This document shows positions 13,901 through 22,300 of a DNA stretch of 64,000 bases, piece by piece. This stretch comes from Undaria pinnatifida (Eukaryota; Sar; Phaeophyceae; Laminariales; Alariaceae). The stretch's first letter is position 1; every line of letters starts with the position of its first letter. The stretch is taken from positions 10,232,338 through 10,296,337 of the forward strand of contig JABAKD010000029.1 of assembly GCA_012845835.1 (NCBI GenBank). The letters run 5' to 3'. The notes beneath the pieces were generated by a model. That model saw nothing but the letters and a program-made list of their open reading frames with translations. It was not told the DNA's origin and did no database searches. Both the position numbers and the translations under genes were made by a program.

Positions 13901-16900
13901 ATCCGGAGTAAATCGGATTCGGAGTAAACCGAATTCGGAGTATATCGGATTCGGAGTACACCGAATTCGGAGTAAACCGAATGCGCCAACCCGATGAATG
14001 GCCAGGGTCTAACAAATAGTCATAGCGCAAAACAAGACTATGACATAATATGACATTCCGACGATTTTTGTGTTAAGGAGCCACGTCATTCAGAAAATGT
14101 GTTTGCCAGAAAAAGGTATACCTTCTCTATCACGGCAAGCGTCTGTAATCTATAAATCTATTTCAAATACGTCAGTTGTGAGTTCGATAAATTGCGGATC
14201 GATACTCAACTTCGCAAACTGCGTGATACACATGTCCACCGGCCGCTAGGTTTTACAGGCACATTTATCTTTGAGTCGAAGATAAAAAGCAAAAATACAC
14301 TATTAATACAGCTGTGAGATCGAAGCTTTCGTCGAACCTCATATTTGCAAGCTGTGTGGGATACTCCGATAGCGCGTATTACTGAGGGTGTGTCCTCGTT
14401 AAGGATAGGCATACACATATGTATGTATGAGTCTCATGGATGCTGCCAGGGTGAGCACCAACGACAATCCAATATCAATACTAATGGTAGCGTCTATATT
14501 TGTATAAAACGTACGAAAATTTAATATCAGTAATAACGGCAGCGTCTGTGATTGTATAAAACGTACTTGCCTAGACTAATTAATGGGAAAACAACAAGTG
14601 CTGGTGGAAGGCATGGAAAAAACAAACAAAAAAGAACGGCAGACATCTGGCTTCACTTAAGCGCAGTTCAAGAGCAGCCCCTACATCTGAGGCGGCCGTA
14701 TAAACTAGCAACTCCCTTCGCTGTAAACAAAGCGAAGAGGGGTCCTTCGAAGGGGCAAAGGGTTGAGCAGCAATACCGACGGAAATGCCACCTTAAGGCA
14801 GAGGGGAGGTAGCGGGTTATTCTCCGGGTCCTGACATGAGGCCCCCTATATACAGGGTATGGTATGGTATCGTATGGTATGGTTAACTCTCTTTATCGCC
14901 ATCGCTCTCTGTCTCTCCCCCTCTCTGTCGCCCCCTCTCTCGCTCTCCCCCAGTCTATCTCTCCTTCCCTCGCTTTCTCTCTGTGGCTGCGATTTCGATG
15001 GCGGCTGGTTGTGAGAGGGGTTGCGAGTGTGATCGTGATTGCGATTCGCGATCATTACCGGGAGTGCGATTGGGGCTGCGATATATATTACGACTGCGAC
15101 GGCGGGACTGCTATTAACCCTGCGATAGTGACTGTCCGTGATTGCGATTACGATTGCTTATGCTGTGTACAACCTGTTAATTGCCATTACTACGTGGTTG
15201 GCGGAGTAAATCGCCTATCAATAACTCACTATATTGATAAAACTTTAGTATTTGAAAACACAACTCCAGCCCGAAAATGCGCAAGTCGGGTCCAAGGACA
15301 GAAGACTCCGCAAATAGCTGCAATACATAGCTAACCAACTAACAACCAGTCAGTAACAGTGAACGTTATCAGTCAAGCAACAGCTTTAGATATTGCGGTT
15401 GCGATTGCCGGATTGCGGTTGCGATTGAGCGTGCGATTTTGGTTTTCGATTTCGATTTCAAGTGCGACAACGACTGCGATTGCGCTTGCGATATTGCGAC
15501 TGCGATGCGCATCGATTGCATGTCGAAGGCCTTTCTCTTGGCGATCTAACACGCGGAAGCTCCGCAAACTGCCACACGCAGCTAACCGTCATATCTACCG
15601 CACCTGGTAGCTAACGAACGACGTGTTGACCCAATAGCCAGCCAACTCCCCTATATGTTTCGATCGCGATGCGCATTGATTGGCTGTACCTGTTGAAGGC
15701 CTCTCTCTTGGCCATCTCGTCGTCGCTCCATTCCCACGGCACGTTGTCGTACATGCCTCCATCCCGCCCGAACAGAGGGGCGCATGATCTCAGCAACACC
15801 GATACGGGCACATCGCGAGGTTGCACTGCGATGATTTGTTGCGTGCGCAAGAAACAGAAGGCGATGGGAAGAAATAAACCACAAAACAGAGGGGGGGGGA
15901 GGAGAGAGTAAAGAAAACACAGAACACGCTACATACTAAACACGGAAAAAGAGCAAATAACAAGAAAACAACAACAAAAACAACAACTACAAATCAAGGC
16001 CGCGAGGAGGAATCTTAAACCACCCCCTATCCCCGGGTTTCTTTACTTTAGATATTTGTTCAGTGCAGCCAATTACACATAATTTCTTAACACGCTGCGT
16101 CCCGACCTTCAATCACCGGGTGCCTCAGCTGACACGGGTCTTCAAAAACAGCGATGCATCCACAGCAGCTCGTGATTCTATTCAGATTGGTCATCCGTAC
16201 ATTTTTAACGGAGATATACTCAAGGCTACGGTTGGGGGGGGTAAAACATTTTCCACTGCCAGACTATGGGCCATTCGCCAGAGTGACTCTGTACCTCTGA
16301 AGAAAAAAAAATCCGGCGATCTGTTTGGCGGGGCGTCGCTAATCATTCCATGGCTGTGAATTATCGCATATCGCATACAAAAAACAAACACGAAGGCCTC
16401 CAGACTACTGCAAAGGAACAAAGGGCGTCACTCGCGCGAGTGACCCCGCGACCCGCTGAAAAAAAGAGCCCAAAAAGTGACTCCTCTACGGTAGCTTTTG
16501 GTCTAAACCTCGAGCTTGGGTTGCTGCAGTGGTCGAAACCGTCCAATATCGGAACGCATAAAATGAGACAAAACCATCTACCTACCTGGTGTGTACAATT
16601 GAACGTTTGCGCTTCATTTGGGGACAGCTACATCTCATCACTCATCGTCACTCATCATCACTCACCATCACTCAGCACCTATCACAAGAAACCAAAGCCC
16701 GCGAAATTGAGACACGCTAGACATGTGGTGTGTACGGGCATCGGGTGCAGCGGGACGCAGTCGTAGGCAACCAGAAATGACTAACGAGGTGATTTTGTGA
16801 AGTCAAGGAAGCAGTCGAAAGCAACCAGAAATGACTCGAACGAGGTGTTTTTGTGAAATCAAAGTTGCCAGCGAGCATCACCATACATCGAGCATTTGTT

Positions 16901-18908
16901 CCACAATCGAAGATTTGATATGTTTGCGAGTAATCAATAGTATGTATCGCGACGGCACAACACGGATGAGCAAAACGGCATTCACCAAATGGTAGCCGGG
17001 GTTTTCGCGTGTCTTTTGAAACACTATGCGCACGTACCTGGGAAAAATTGCGAACGGGGAAAATTCGTTGCCGATCGGAGGTAGTCAAGCATTGGGCTAG
17101 AAAGTGGGCAAAAAAGGGTCGAAAAGGCTCAGAACTCTCCCGAAAATCACCAGATTTAAATCCGAGAAAAGTACTTGTAAAACTCTCAACTCAATTTACA
17201 AGCAAAGCCATGTGTTTTTTTTTAGTGAAACGCAAATGCTCGCGCCTACTTGGCAAAAAGTTCCTTAGGCATCCCCTGCCGCCGTAACGAGAAAGGAAGT
17301 AAGAAAAAAAAGAAAAAAGTGCAACAAAAATCGGAAATCGAAAGAAGGAAATCCGCGCTCCTCGTCAGCACAAACTGCGAAGAGAGGCAATCCCTGGCAG
17401 CCAATTGTGTAATGTACGCCGGCTTGTAGCGCGCTTTCAAAACGGTGTTGGATACAGTAGCATGCGTGCGTTGTTGCTGCTGAACAAAATTGGTGGACTG
17501 CTGCTGCTGCTGTAGATATTGTTGTTGCTCTGCTGCTGCTGCTGCTGGGGTGACGAACGGTTGGTCGAGAGTGCGCCATAAACACGCGCACTATAATACC
17601 ACTGCGGTAAGACGCGCACTACTACTGCTATGCATACTGCTACCTGTGTTCGCCGTATTAATAGTGCACGTATTCCTGCAGCTGTTGCCGTACCAGTTCC
17701 TTCATGTAGATACTGCGGCTGCTTATGCACTGTCATAGCGACGAGCGCTGCTGCAGTTGCTGCTCTGTGCTGGTGCTCTTGCTGCTGCTGCTGCACGTAC
17801 CAACTGTGCAGCAGTACCCGTGTGTGTCCTACGGTTGGTCGAGAGTAATTACTGTGGGCTGCTATTGTCGCTGCCGTGGCTGTTGTCGTACACCGACGCA
17901 TGCATCAGATAAAAAGTTGCTGTGGTTCTGTGTTGCACTAACTGTTCAAAACTAGACGAGCCACGCGTACAGCGCAGTTGACAACGGTGCTGATGTCGCT
18001 GCTACCTGGTACGGCCTATTTTAAGTGATACCTGTGGTAGGCTTACTATAATGCTCAATCCACATCGCTCGACCATTACGGGCATACGAAATGCCCGCGG
18101 CGGGCGTCAGCCTGCAACGGCAAAGCCCCGCTTGTGCGTACCAGGTTACAGTTAAAATACACCCCCGCAGGGGATGGCCTGCGTGCCATGTAGTACTGTA
18201 CCGGGTAGGCAGTACGCATCATACTGCTGCATCTTGAGCCCATGGACAGGACGCGTGAGATGGTTGAAGCTGAACTTTCTTACCTTTAATCTCGTTCTCC
18301 TGTCGACCCCGCCCCACCCCGACGTGGTAGTTCAAGACCTCGCGATCGCTATGCAGCCCGGTAGTTTGCGAAGCACGATGTATGCAACGCTCGCCACCCC
18401 CCCCCCCTCCCCCCCCTGACAGTCCCCTTTCCCTAGTCCACTCGACTCGGCGCGTGCCCGTGCACACACCCTCTGCAAAACACATCGTCATCTACGACCA
18501 TGTCAGTCCCAGTACAGCATTAGTGTCACGCAAGGCCCATAAAACATGTAGGATAAAGTATGGAAAAGCCAAACGGATGACCCACTCACTCGCTTCGCTG
18601 AGCAGCGAGACAACTTCATCGGAGATGGGGATGGGAAACACCTCTTCCCGGGGGTCCAAGATCCGGCGCTTGCTCGCGAGGAACACCGCCGGCCCGCCGT
18701 TGTACTGACCAAGACCCACAGGCCAGCACGCTGTGAATCGTCCTGAGGGAAGGTGCACAGCTTGCTTATCAGTGCCAACAACCATGACCGGGGTTGCCAG
18801 AGCAGAGACAGGGCATCTGACCCCAGTTGTAAGCAGCGCCAAAGCCGGCCGGGCCGCTGCCCAGGCACAAAAGTAGAGGCCGAGAGACCTGTAACGGTTA
18901 TTGATCAT
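148..18908 (-). CDS. Multi-exon gene, protein of unknown function
   Basis: Exons in transcription order are 18908-18590 (ATG at 18908, start MINNRYR), 15825-15631, 10302-10102, 7383-7267, 4860-4733, 1206-1053 and 375-148 (stop TAG). Phases agree at each join (1, 1, then 0, 2, 0), except between 10102 (leaves in phase 1) and 7383 (enters in phase 0), so one exon is probably missing there. Donors are GTGAG-type except a weak GTCAAC after 15631. The acceptors before 4860 and 375 have strong pyrimidine tracts. Recognisable stretches include VPWEWSDDEMAKREAF in exon 2, RTIIEVTTDEAVGVAL in the 7383 exon and a helical C-terminus rich in Arg and Ala. The N-terminus has a hydrophobic segment (residues about 8-26) that could be a signal or transit peptide. 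I do not recognise the family. An upstream exon near 19055-19130 could replace the chosen start. The introns are full of R1, R2, R5 and R6 repeats. Confidence 0.55.
458..481. repeat. (CTG) trinucleotide repeat
   Basis: About eight CTG units lie upstream of the last exon of the minus-strand gene. On that strand they read CAG, giving a Gln/His-rich open frame between an acceptor-like site near 548 and the exon at 375. Whether any of it is translated is unclear. Confidence 0.8.
1335..1565 (+). repeat. R2 dispersed repeat, two divergent relics
   Basis: Around 1345-1370 and 1505-1560 the sequence keeps the R2 hallmark: a GTGAGTTCG-like word, then ACTC followed by CTTTGCAAGCTGCG. Both are worn compared with copies at 9045 and 63105. 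Confidence 0.5.
1890..2150 (+). repeat. R6 dispersed repeat
   Basis: This matches, in reverse, 20770-21040: shared words include ATAATCAAGTCCGTGGTCAC, CTGGAGCTGAGGAAT and CCAGAAACATATAA. A short internal duplication (CGATGTTCCAGGTCCAT) occurs only in this copy. A small fragment recurs at 49755. Confidence 0.7.
2628..2735 (+). repeat. R5 dispersed repeat
   Basis: Shares GGAAACCCGTTTTGG, GAAATTACTTGGATTTAG and AGGGAGG with copies at 29398 (reverse), 39805 (reverse) and 62545 (forward). No coding potential was seen. Confidence 0.6.
2838..3209 (+). CDS. Doubtful open reading frame, 123 residues
   Basis: An open frame from ATG to TGA inside a large intron. It is Arg- and Cys-rich with no motif that I recognise. 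The antisense frame over the same bases is also open for 123 residues, so openness itself is weak evidence. It may be a decayed transposon fragment. Confidence 0.15.
   Translation: MDTALYRDLLRTADTLTCPVTLHCAAGDQTRTHAFNNETFHLSRRCRRHLFDDRAYCERRGTDLFLVRFNWMAVGESQRPLTGNARWNCPERRLVVRLLCVGVSLEFAHRCFLSTMHLNCCGD
3816..3993 (-). mobile_element. R1 retroposon, 5'-truncated copy
   Basis: The element reads on the minus strand. Its 3' end sits against a G run at 3816, followed on the plus strand by the R1 words CATGGCCGTAGTGG, GGGACGAAGCA and AAGCGCGAAGCGCCGTGAGG. It breaks off near 3993, so only the last 180 bases of the roughly 590-base unit remain. Confidence 0.65.
4045..4105. repeat. Two adjacent perfect hairpins
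   Basis: GTCGGCTGGC at 4045-4054 pairs with GCCAGCCGAC at 4058-4067, a 10-base stem with a 3-base loop. CTAGTCG at 4085-4091 pairs with CGACTAG at 4099-4105. They lie just 5' of the truncated R1 copy and could be the end of another element. Confidence 0.7.
4470..4548 (-). CDS. Possible alternative last exon
   Basis: An acceptor at 4549-4550 (GCAACAG) would accept the phase-2 donor at 4733 and give about 25 residues (ending RVWFYLR) before TGA. Splicing from 4733 to 1206 is also in phase and continues to a longer C-terminus, which I prefer. Confidence 0.2.
4560..4733. repeat. CCCCTTCC pyrimidine tract
   Basis: Imperfect repetition of CCCCTTCCCCCC with CACCT interruptions directly downstream of the donor at 4733 (purine-rich on the gene's strand). 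The Gly/Glu-rich open frames across it are repeat by-products. Confidence 0.85.
4958..5640 (-). mobile_element. G tract and R1 retroposon copy
   Basis: A G homopolymer at about 4960-4995 abuts TGTACGCATTTCATGCA, a diverged R1 3' end. R1 proper runs from 5205 (CACGCATGGCGGTAG) to about 5640 on the minus strand. It shares with the 7465 copy the words GCACGTCGGGTTTCCACC, CCTCGTGGGTGCCCTACC and TCCTCCACCCCGC. An extra segment at 5050-5200 separates the two R1-like ends, so a nested insertion is possible. Confidence 0.65.
6695..7200. repeat. GGGTC minisatellite, about 70-90 base units
   Basis: Units combine a GGGTCGGGTC run with GTTTTCCAATC and TCGAAACCTCACGG. At least six units are visible, ending at about 7200, some 65 bases from the donor of the 7267-7383 exon. 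Repetitive open frames on both strands (Gly/Arg/Ser-rich) are artefacts. Confidence 0.85.
7465..8045 (-). mobile_element. R1 retroposon, longest copy
   Basis: The near full-length reference copy reads on the minus strand. It begins near 8045 (CCAACCGAGGCCAACC on the plus strand) and ends with CATAAACTGAGTACACC and a C-rich tail (G-rich at 7434-7462). Its match is 12640-13215 in the opposite orientation. The last codons of one minus-strand frame (ASSRHCRDARVYGQTTTA) align with the C-terminus of the LINE relic at 37566, so R1 may derive its 3' end from a LINE. No functional open frame is visible. Confidence 0.75.
8046..10101. other. Intron with one R2 copy and no clear exon
   Basis: This interval must hold the missing exon of the minus-strand gene (phase 1 in, phase 0 out), but no open stretch with good splice sites stands out. 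Contents are an R2 copy at 9045-9135, CCGGCACTA words at 8850-8880 (also at 30150-30260), a TA run at 9941-9956 and G-rich DNA at 9960-10030. Confidence 0.4.
9045..9135 (+). repeat. R2 dispersed repeat
   Basis: Reads GACGTCAGCCGTGAGTTCG, then CTCATCTTTGCAAGCTGCGT, then GGTACTTGTAATATACTATA. It is almost identical to the copies at 12500, 30845 and 63105. Confidence 0.75.
10879..10927. repeat. (GATTCC) microsatellite
   Basis: Seven or so GATTCC units within intron DNA that also carries CCGATATATCGG-type palindromes at 10680-10760. Confidence 0.85.
11578..11672 (-). mobile_element. R1 retroposon, short 3' fragment
   Basis: After a G-rich stretch at 11540-11577 come GAACTCATCTCGCGCATATC and CTACAATGCCGGGACGG, the R1 3' end. 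It is cut after about 95 bases by another G run. The constant edge is again the one next to the G tract. Confidence 0.6.
12370..12605 (-). repeat. R2 dispersed repeat, complete plus partial copy
   Basis: On the minus strand: GGCGTCAGCCGTGAGTTCG, then CTCATCTTTGCAAGCTGCG, then GGTACTTGTAATATGC, a TA run and a second partial head near 12395 (GACGTCAGCCGCGAGTTCG). It lies directly next to an R1 copy. Confidence 0.7.
12640..13215 (+). mobile_element. R1 retroposon copy, plus orientation
   Basis: An inverted match of 7465-8045 over its full length. It ends CACAAACTGAGTACACC followed by a C-rich tail to 13245. Both long copies begin at a similar point (ATAGTTGGCCTCGGTTGGC), which may be the true 5' end. 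Confidence 0.75.
13472..13575. repeat. (AAGAC) microsatellite
   Basis: About twenty AAGAC units with two interruptions. Open frames such as DKTRQ repeats and the reverse LVLSC repeats are by-products. Confidence 0.95.
13872..13982. repeat. 16-base minisatellite with palindromic units
   Basis: Seven units of CCGAATCCGGAGTAAA and variants. Several contain the palindrome CCGAATTCGG, so neighbouring units can pair. Confidence 0.85.
14165..14400 (+). repeat. R2 dispersed repeat, two subfamilies in tandem
   Basis: The first part (14165-14240) has ACGTCAGTTGTGAGTTCG and a CAAACTGCGTGATACA end. The second (14305-14400) has CAGCTGTGAGATCGAAG, TTTGCAAGCTGTGTGG and GATACTCCGATAGCGCG, the version also seen at 19640, 46848 and 53505. 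Confidence 0.6.
15050..15500. repeat. Degenerate (GCGATT) repeat with an exon echo
   Basis: Irregular GCGATT/GCGACT words in intron DNA next to the exon at 15631-15825. At 15499-15545 the minus strand carries a worn copy of that exon: it reads AKRKAF then QSMRIA against AKREAF and QSMRIA in the exon. Confidence 0.6.
15930..18589. other. Intron, no gene recognised
   Basis: Intron of the minus-strand gene. It is A-rich at 15940-16000 and has CTG/GCT trinucleotide-rich DNA at 17490-17800 that yields Cys- and Gln-rich artefact frames. Two imperfect direct repeats (CAACCAGAAATGACT) lie at about 16770 and 16820. I see no exon. Confidence 0.4.
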
Positions 18909-19359
18909 CGCTAGCAAGGAGCGCACAGGGCACAGGGGCGCGCGCTGAGAGGCACGCGTAATGGGTGAAAGCGACATGTGAGACGAAGGACGAAGGAGGT
19001 GGAAAGTGCGGAAAACGGAGTTGAAGAGGGTTTCATGATATTTCGAAGGCTCACTTGTTCCGATTGGTGTGAAACGGAATATGTTGCACCGCGAATCGCT
19101 ATTCCCGCCGCGCTTGGCGCCCAGCGGTACCGCTTGCACCTGCTTTTAGCTAACCTGCTTGCCATCTGTAAATGCTGTACTCGTACTCTTGTCTTTGCGT
19201 GTTCGCGACATAGCCTCGTGTGCATTTGCAGGCCAAGCATATATATATTCTACACAAAGAATATTCCAGTCTCCCTGCATTCCTTGCTTATTATTCGTTG
19301 GTATTATACCAGCATCGTTTCATCGGCGGCCTTTTTTGGCGGAGTTGGGAGGTGATCTC
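18909..19359. promoter_or_regulatory. Probable bidirectional promoter
   Basis: 451 bases separate the minus-strand ATG at 18908 and the plus-strand ATG at 19360. A TATATATAT run at 19240-19249 is the only core-promoter-like word. No transcript data are available and the minus start is provisional. Confidence 0.35.
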
Positions 19360-22300
19360 ATGGCGGCAGCGTCTGGCGCGAGTTCGGCGAGGGAAGCGAA
19401 GAACAAAACGCGCTCTATGTGCAGATCGTCGTCTTCCTCGTCGGTACGAGGCCCCGTAATCGACCCTCCGTTTATAGGTGAGCGCTGTGCGTAGACACCC
19501 TCCCTGCCGGCATAAGAAGCCAAAGACCGCCTCGCGAGCATTTTAGCCCGTACCAGGTACGTACCTTGAACAGGTATGCGAATGGCAGCAGTGTTTTATT
19601 CACGTTTTTATGTAGGTCTAGACTATATTTCAAGTAGAAAAAATGAAAATACACGTCAGCTTTGAGATCGACCGAAAAGTTTTTTTTTATCAAAACTCAG
19701 CTTTGCAAGCTGCGTGTGATACTTCGATCGCGCGTGTTACGGAGTGTGTGTACCCTCGTGAAGGATACAGGTCGGTGGCTCCCCTGCTATTGCCAGGGTC
19801 AACAGGACTAAGACATTCAGCCTTGTTCTGCGCACGGAAACTGTATAACGCACATTGAGGGGGACAAGAACCAGACATCTAACGTGGAAATTTTATGCAT
19901 GGAACATTACGTGTCACAGTGTTTTGAGTTAACTTTTGGAGTACTTGGGTCTACCAGGTTCGTACGCAAGTTCTTGTGTACTCCTTGTAAATGTGGCAGG
20001 CCAGCGTAGGTCCAGCCCAGGCCTGATGCTCGGGTTGTTAGTGCTGTCGAGTCGTGATGGAACATGCGGTGGACGTCGATCACTACTGTTCCGAAGTGAT
20101 CTCTCTTCTGACCTTGATGTAATGCAAAGACACACTCACGCACATATATCGATCGAATGAAGACCGACGAGTGAGATCTGGCGTTCTGCATCAGGCATGT
20201 ATACCACCGTCGGCATCTCTAAGCGGCCGGGGGGGGGGGGGGGGGAGGGGGGAAGGGGGGGAGGGGGGAACGGGGGGGAGGGGGGAACGGGGGGGGGGGG
20301 GGGAAGGGGGGGCGTCATCCGCCAAGAGACTGAAGTCTGGGTCTGGCCATCATCGTCTTGAAATTTGTGGGCCTTCCAATGGCCGTCACAAGATAGCGTA
20401 AGACCGCCCTGACTTCTTCGCCATGTTGCGTTCTCTCCCCAGTACCATTGATGATGCACTCTTGATATACCCTCTATGAGCCCAATGCCATCTTTAGTCA
20501 GTTCCTAGGGTCTGCTAGTAGTATGACATTTTTTGCTATTTTCCTTTCCTTGCTCCCTCTTCTTGTCTTGTATTTTCTTGCTCTTCTTGTCTTTGCTTTT
20601 ATTTCCTATCCTTTTTCGTTTTGTCGCTTTCTTGTCTTTTTTTCTTTTCCTTTATCTTCTATTTTTTTCCTTGTTTCTTTCCTCCAAATGACTTGCGTCT
20701 GTAGTGCGTATGCGTGTAGTGATAGGTACTACGTGCAATATATACGTGGTAGTCTTTCTTGGGTGGCAAGCGATATAGTCGGTTTTTCCAGGCGCGAGTA
20801 GTGAGACGTATGCACCAGTATGGACCTGGGCACATCGTAGGCGGACTCCCAATTTCGCTCTTATATGTTTCTGGTGGAGGCATGAATTGCGCCAGCTGTA
20901 ATATATGCGCGTGTACCACCTTTGATCTGTTTGTGTTTTCCCCTGAGGTATTCCTCAGCTCCAGAGTGACTGGAGCCTGTCCTGTGACCACGGACTTGAT
21001 TATGCGAGTTATTGTGAGGACAACAACAACAACAACAATCTCAATATATCATATTATACAAACAAACAGTGCACAAAAGGGTTACGGAAAATCGTCCTGT
21101 TGACCCTGACAACATCCAGGGGTATACAACCATTCAATCGGTGGTACTCACAGGTGACGTTTTTCAATTTTTTGTACTACGCAGCTTGCAAAGTTGAGTT
21201 TCAACCATTCAATCGGTTGTACTCACAGATGACGTTTTTCAATTTTTCAATTTTTTTTTATGAAATGTTTTATCGGTCGTACTCACAGCTGATGTTTATC
21301 ATTTTTTTCTAAAGTGTTTCATAGGTTTTCTTTCACAAGGATATAATCCTACGCTAAAGCCAAGAGCACACCGGAAATTTGAAAATTGCGTTTTCGTGTT
21401 GCCGCTAGACTAGCATCCATTCAAGCTCGATCTCGGGCAAAAAAAAAAACTGTCTGAACCGCTCTCTTCCCGGCCGAGTTCCTCGACCTTCGCTGGACCT
21501 GTTCCCTGGCGCGCGGTCTGGAGACCACGCGCCACCGCCGCTCGCGGCGTTCTCGAGCTGAGCGCTCGTTTGGGGTAGTTCTTAACAACACCTACAGCTT
21601 TAAATTTTCAGCTTTCGATGAAAGATCGGCATTTTAACAAAGTCATCGAGGGTTGAATCTTAGCGAGTATGAGCCTCGGTTGGCTCGAAAAAAAATCGTC
21701 CACCCGCACAGAATCATCACTACAGCAGCAACGCTCGTGGAAGACACCCGCGTCGTTGTCCCGCTGGAGTCGGCCATACTCGTCGGCAGATATCGGTGCC
21801 TTGGGGAGTGAAATCCATCATCAACTCGTCGCGCTACAGCGCCCGACTTGACAAGAGTCTCAGCTACTGCCCTCAGCGAACTCGTTCGGGCGGCCGCCTC
21901 GGTGCTGTCACATCGTCAACTCGATGACAAGAACTCAGAAGCTCACTGCGCTTTCTGCTAGTAGTCATGACCTGCCAATGACCTGCCAATGACCTTGAGC
22001 ACGACCCTGCTCAGTCTTGTGTCCTCGCGAGTAGTAGTACAGCTCGAGTGGTGCGGCTGCCCGATCATCTACACCCCTGTGCGTAAACTTCATGTTTTTC
22101 CTGAAAACAGCTGAAGCACTTTAAGAGGCCAGTTTTTGCGGGATTGAAGTGATTAGGTTTTTCCCGAAATATTTTCGGGAAAACCGGAAACTTTCGGTGA
22201 AAATCGAAACAATCGCTCCGCTAGGAACGACCCTTGCGTGAATCTCACTGCCGAGATAAGCCAGTTCTGCTGACTGCTTGAGGAGATGTTCGTGTCCGCG

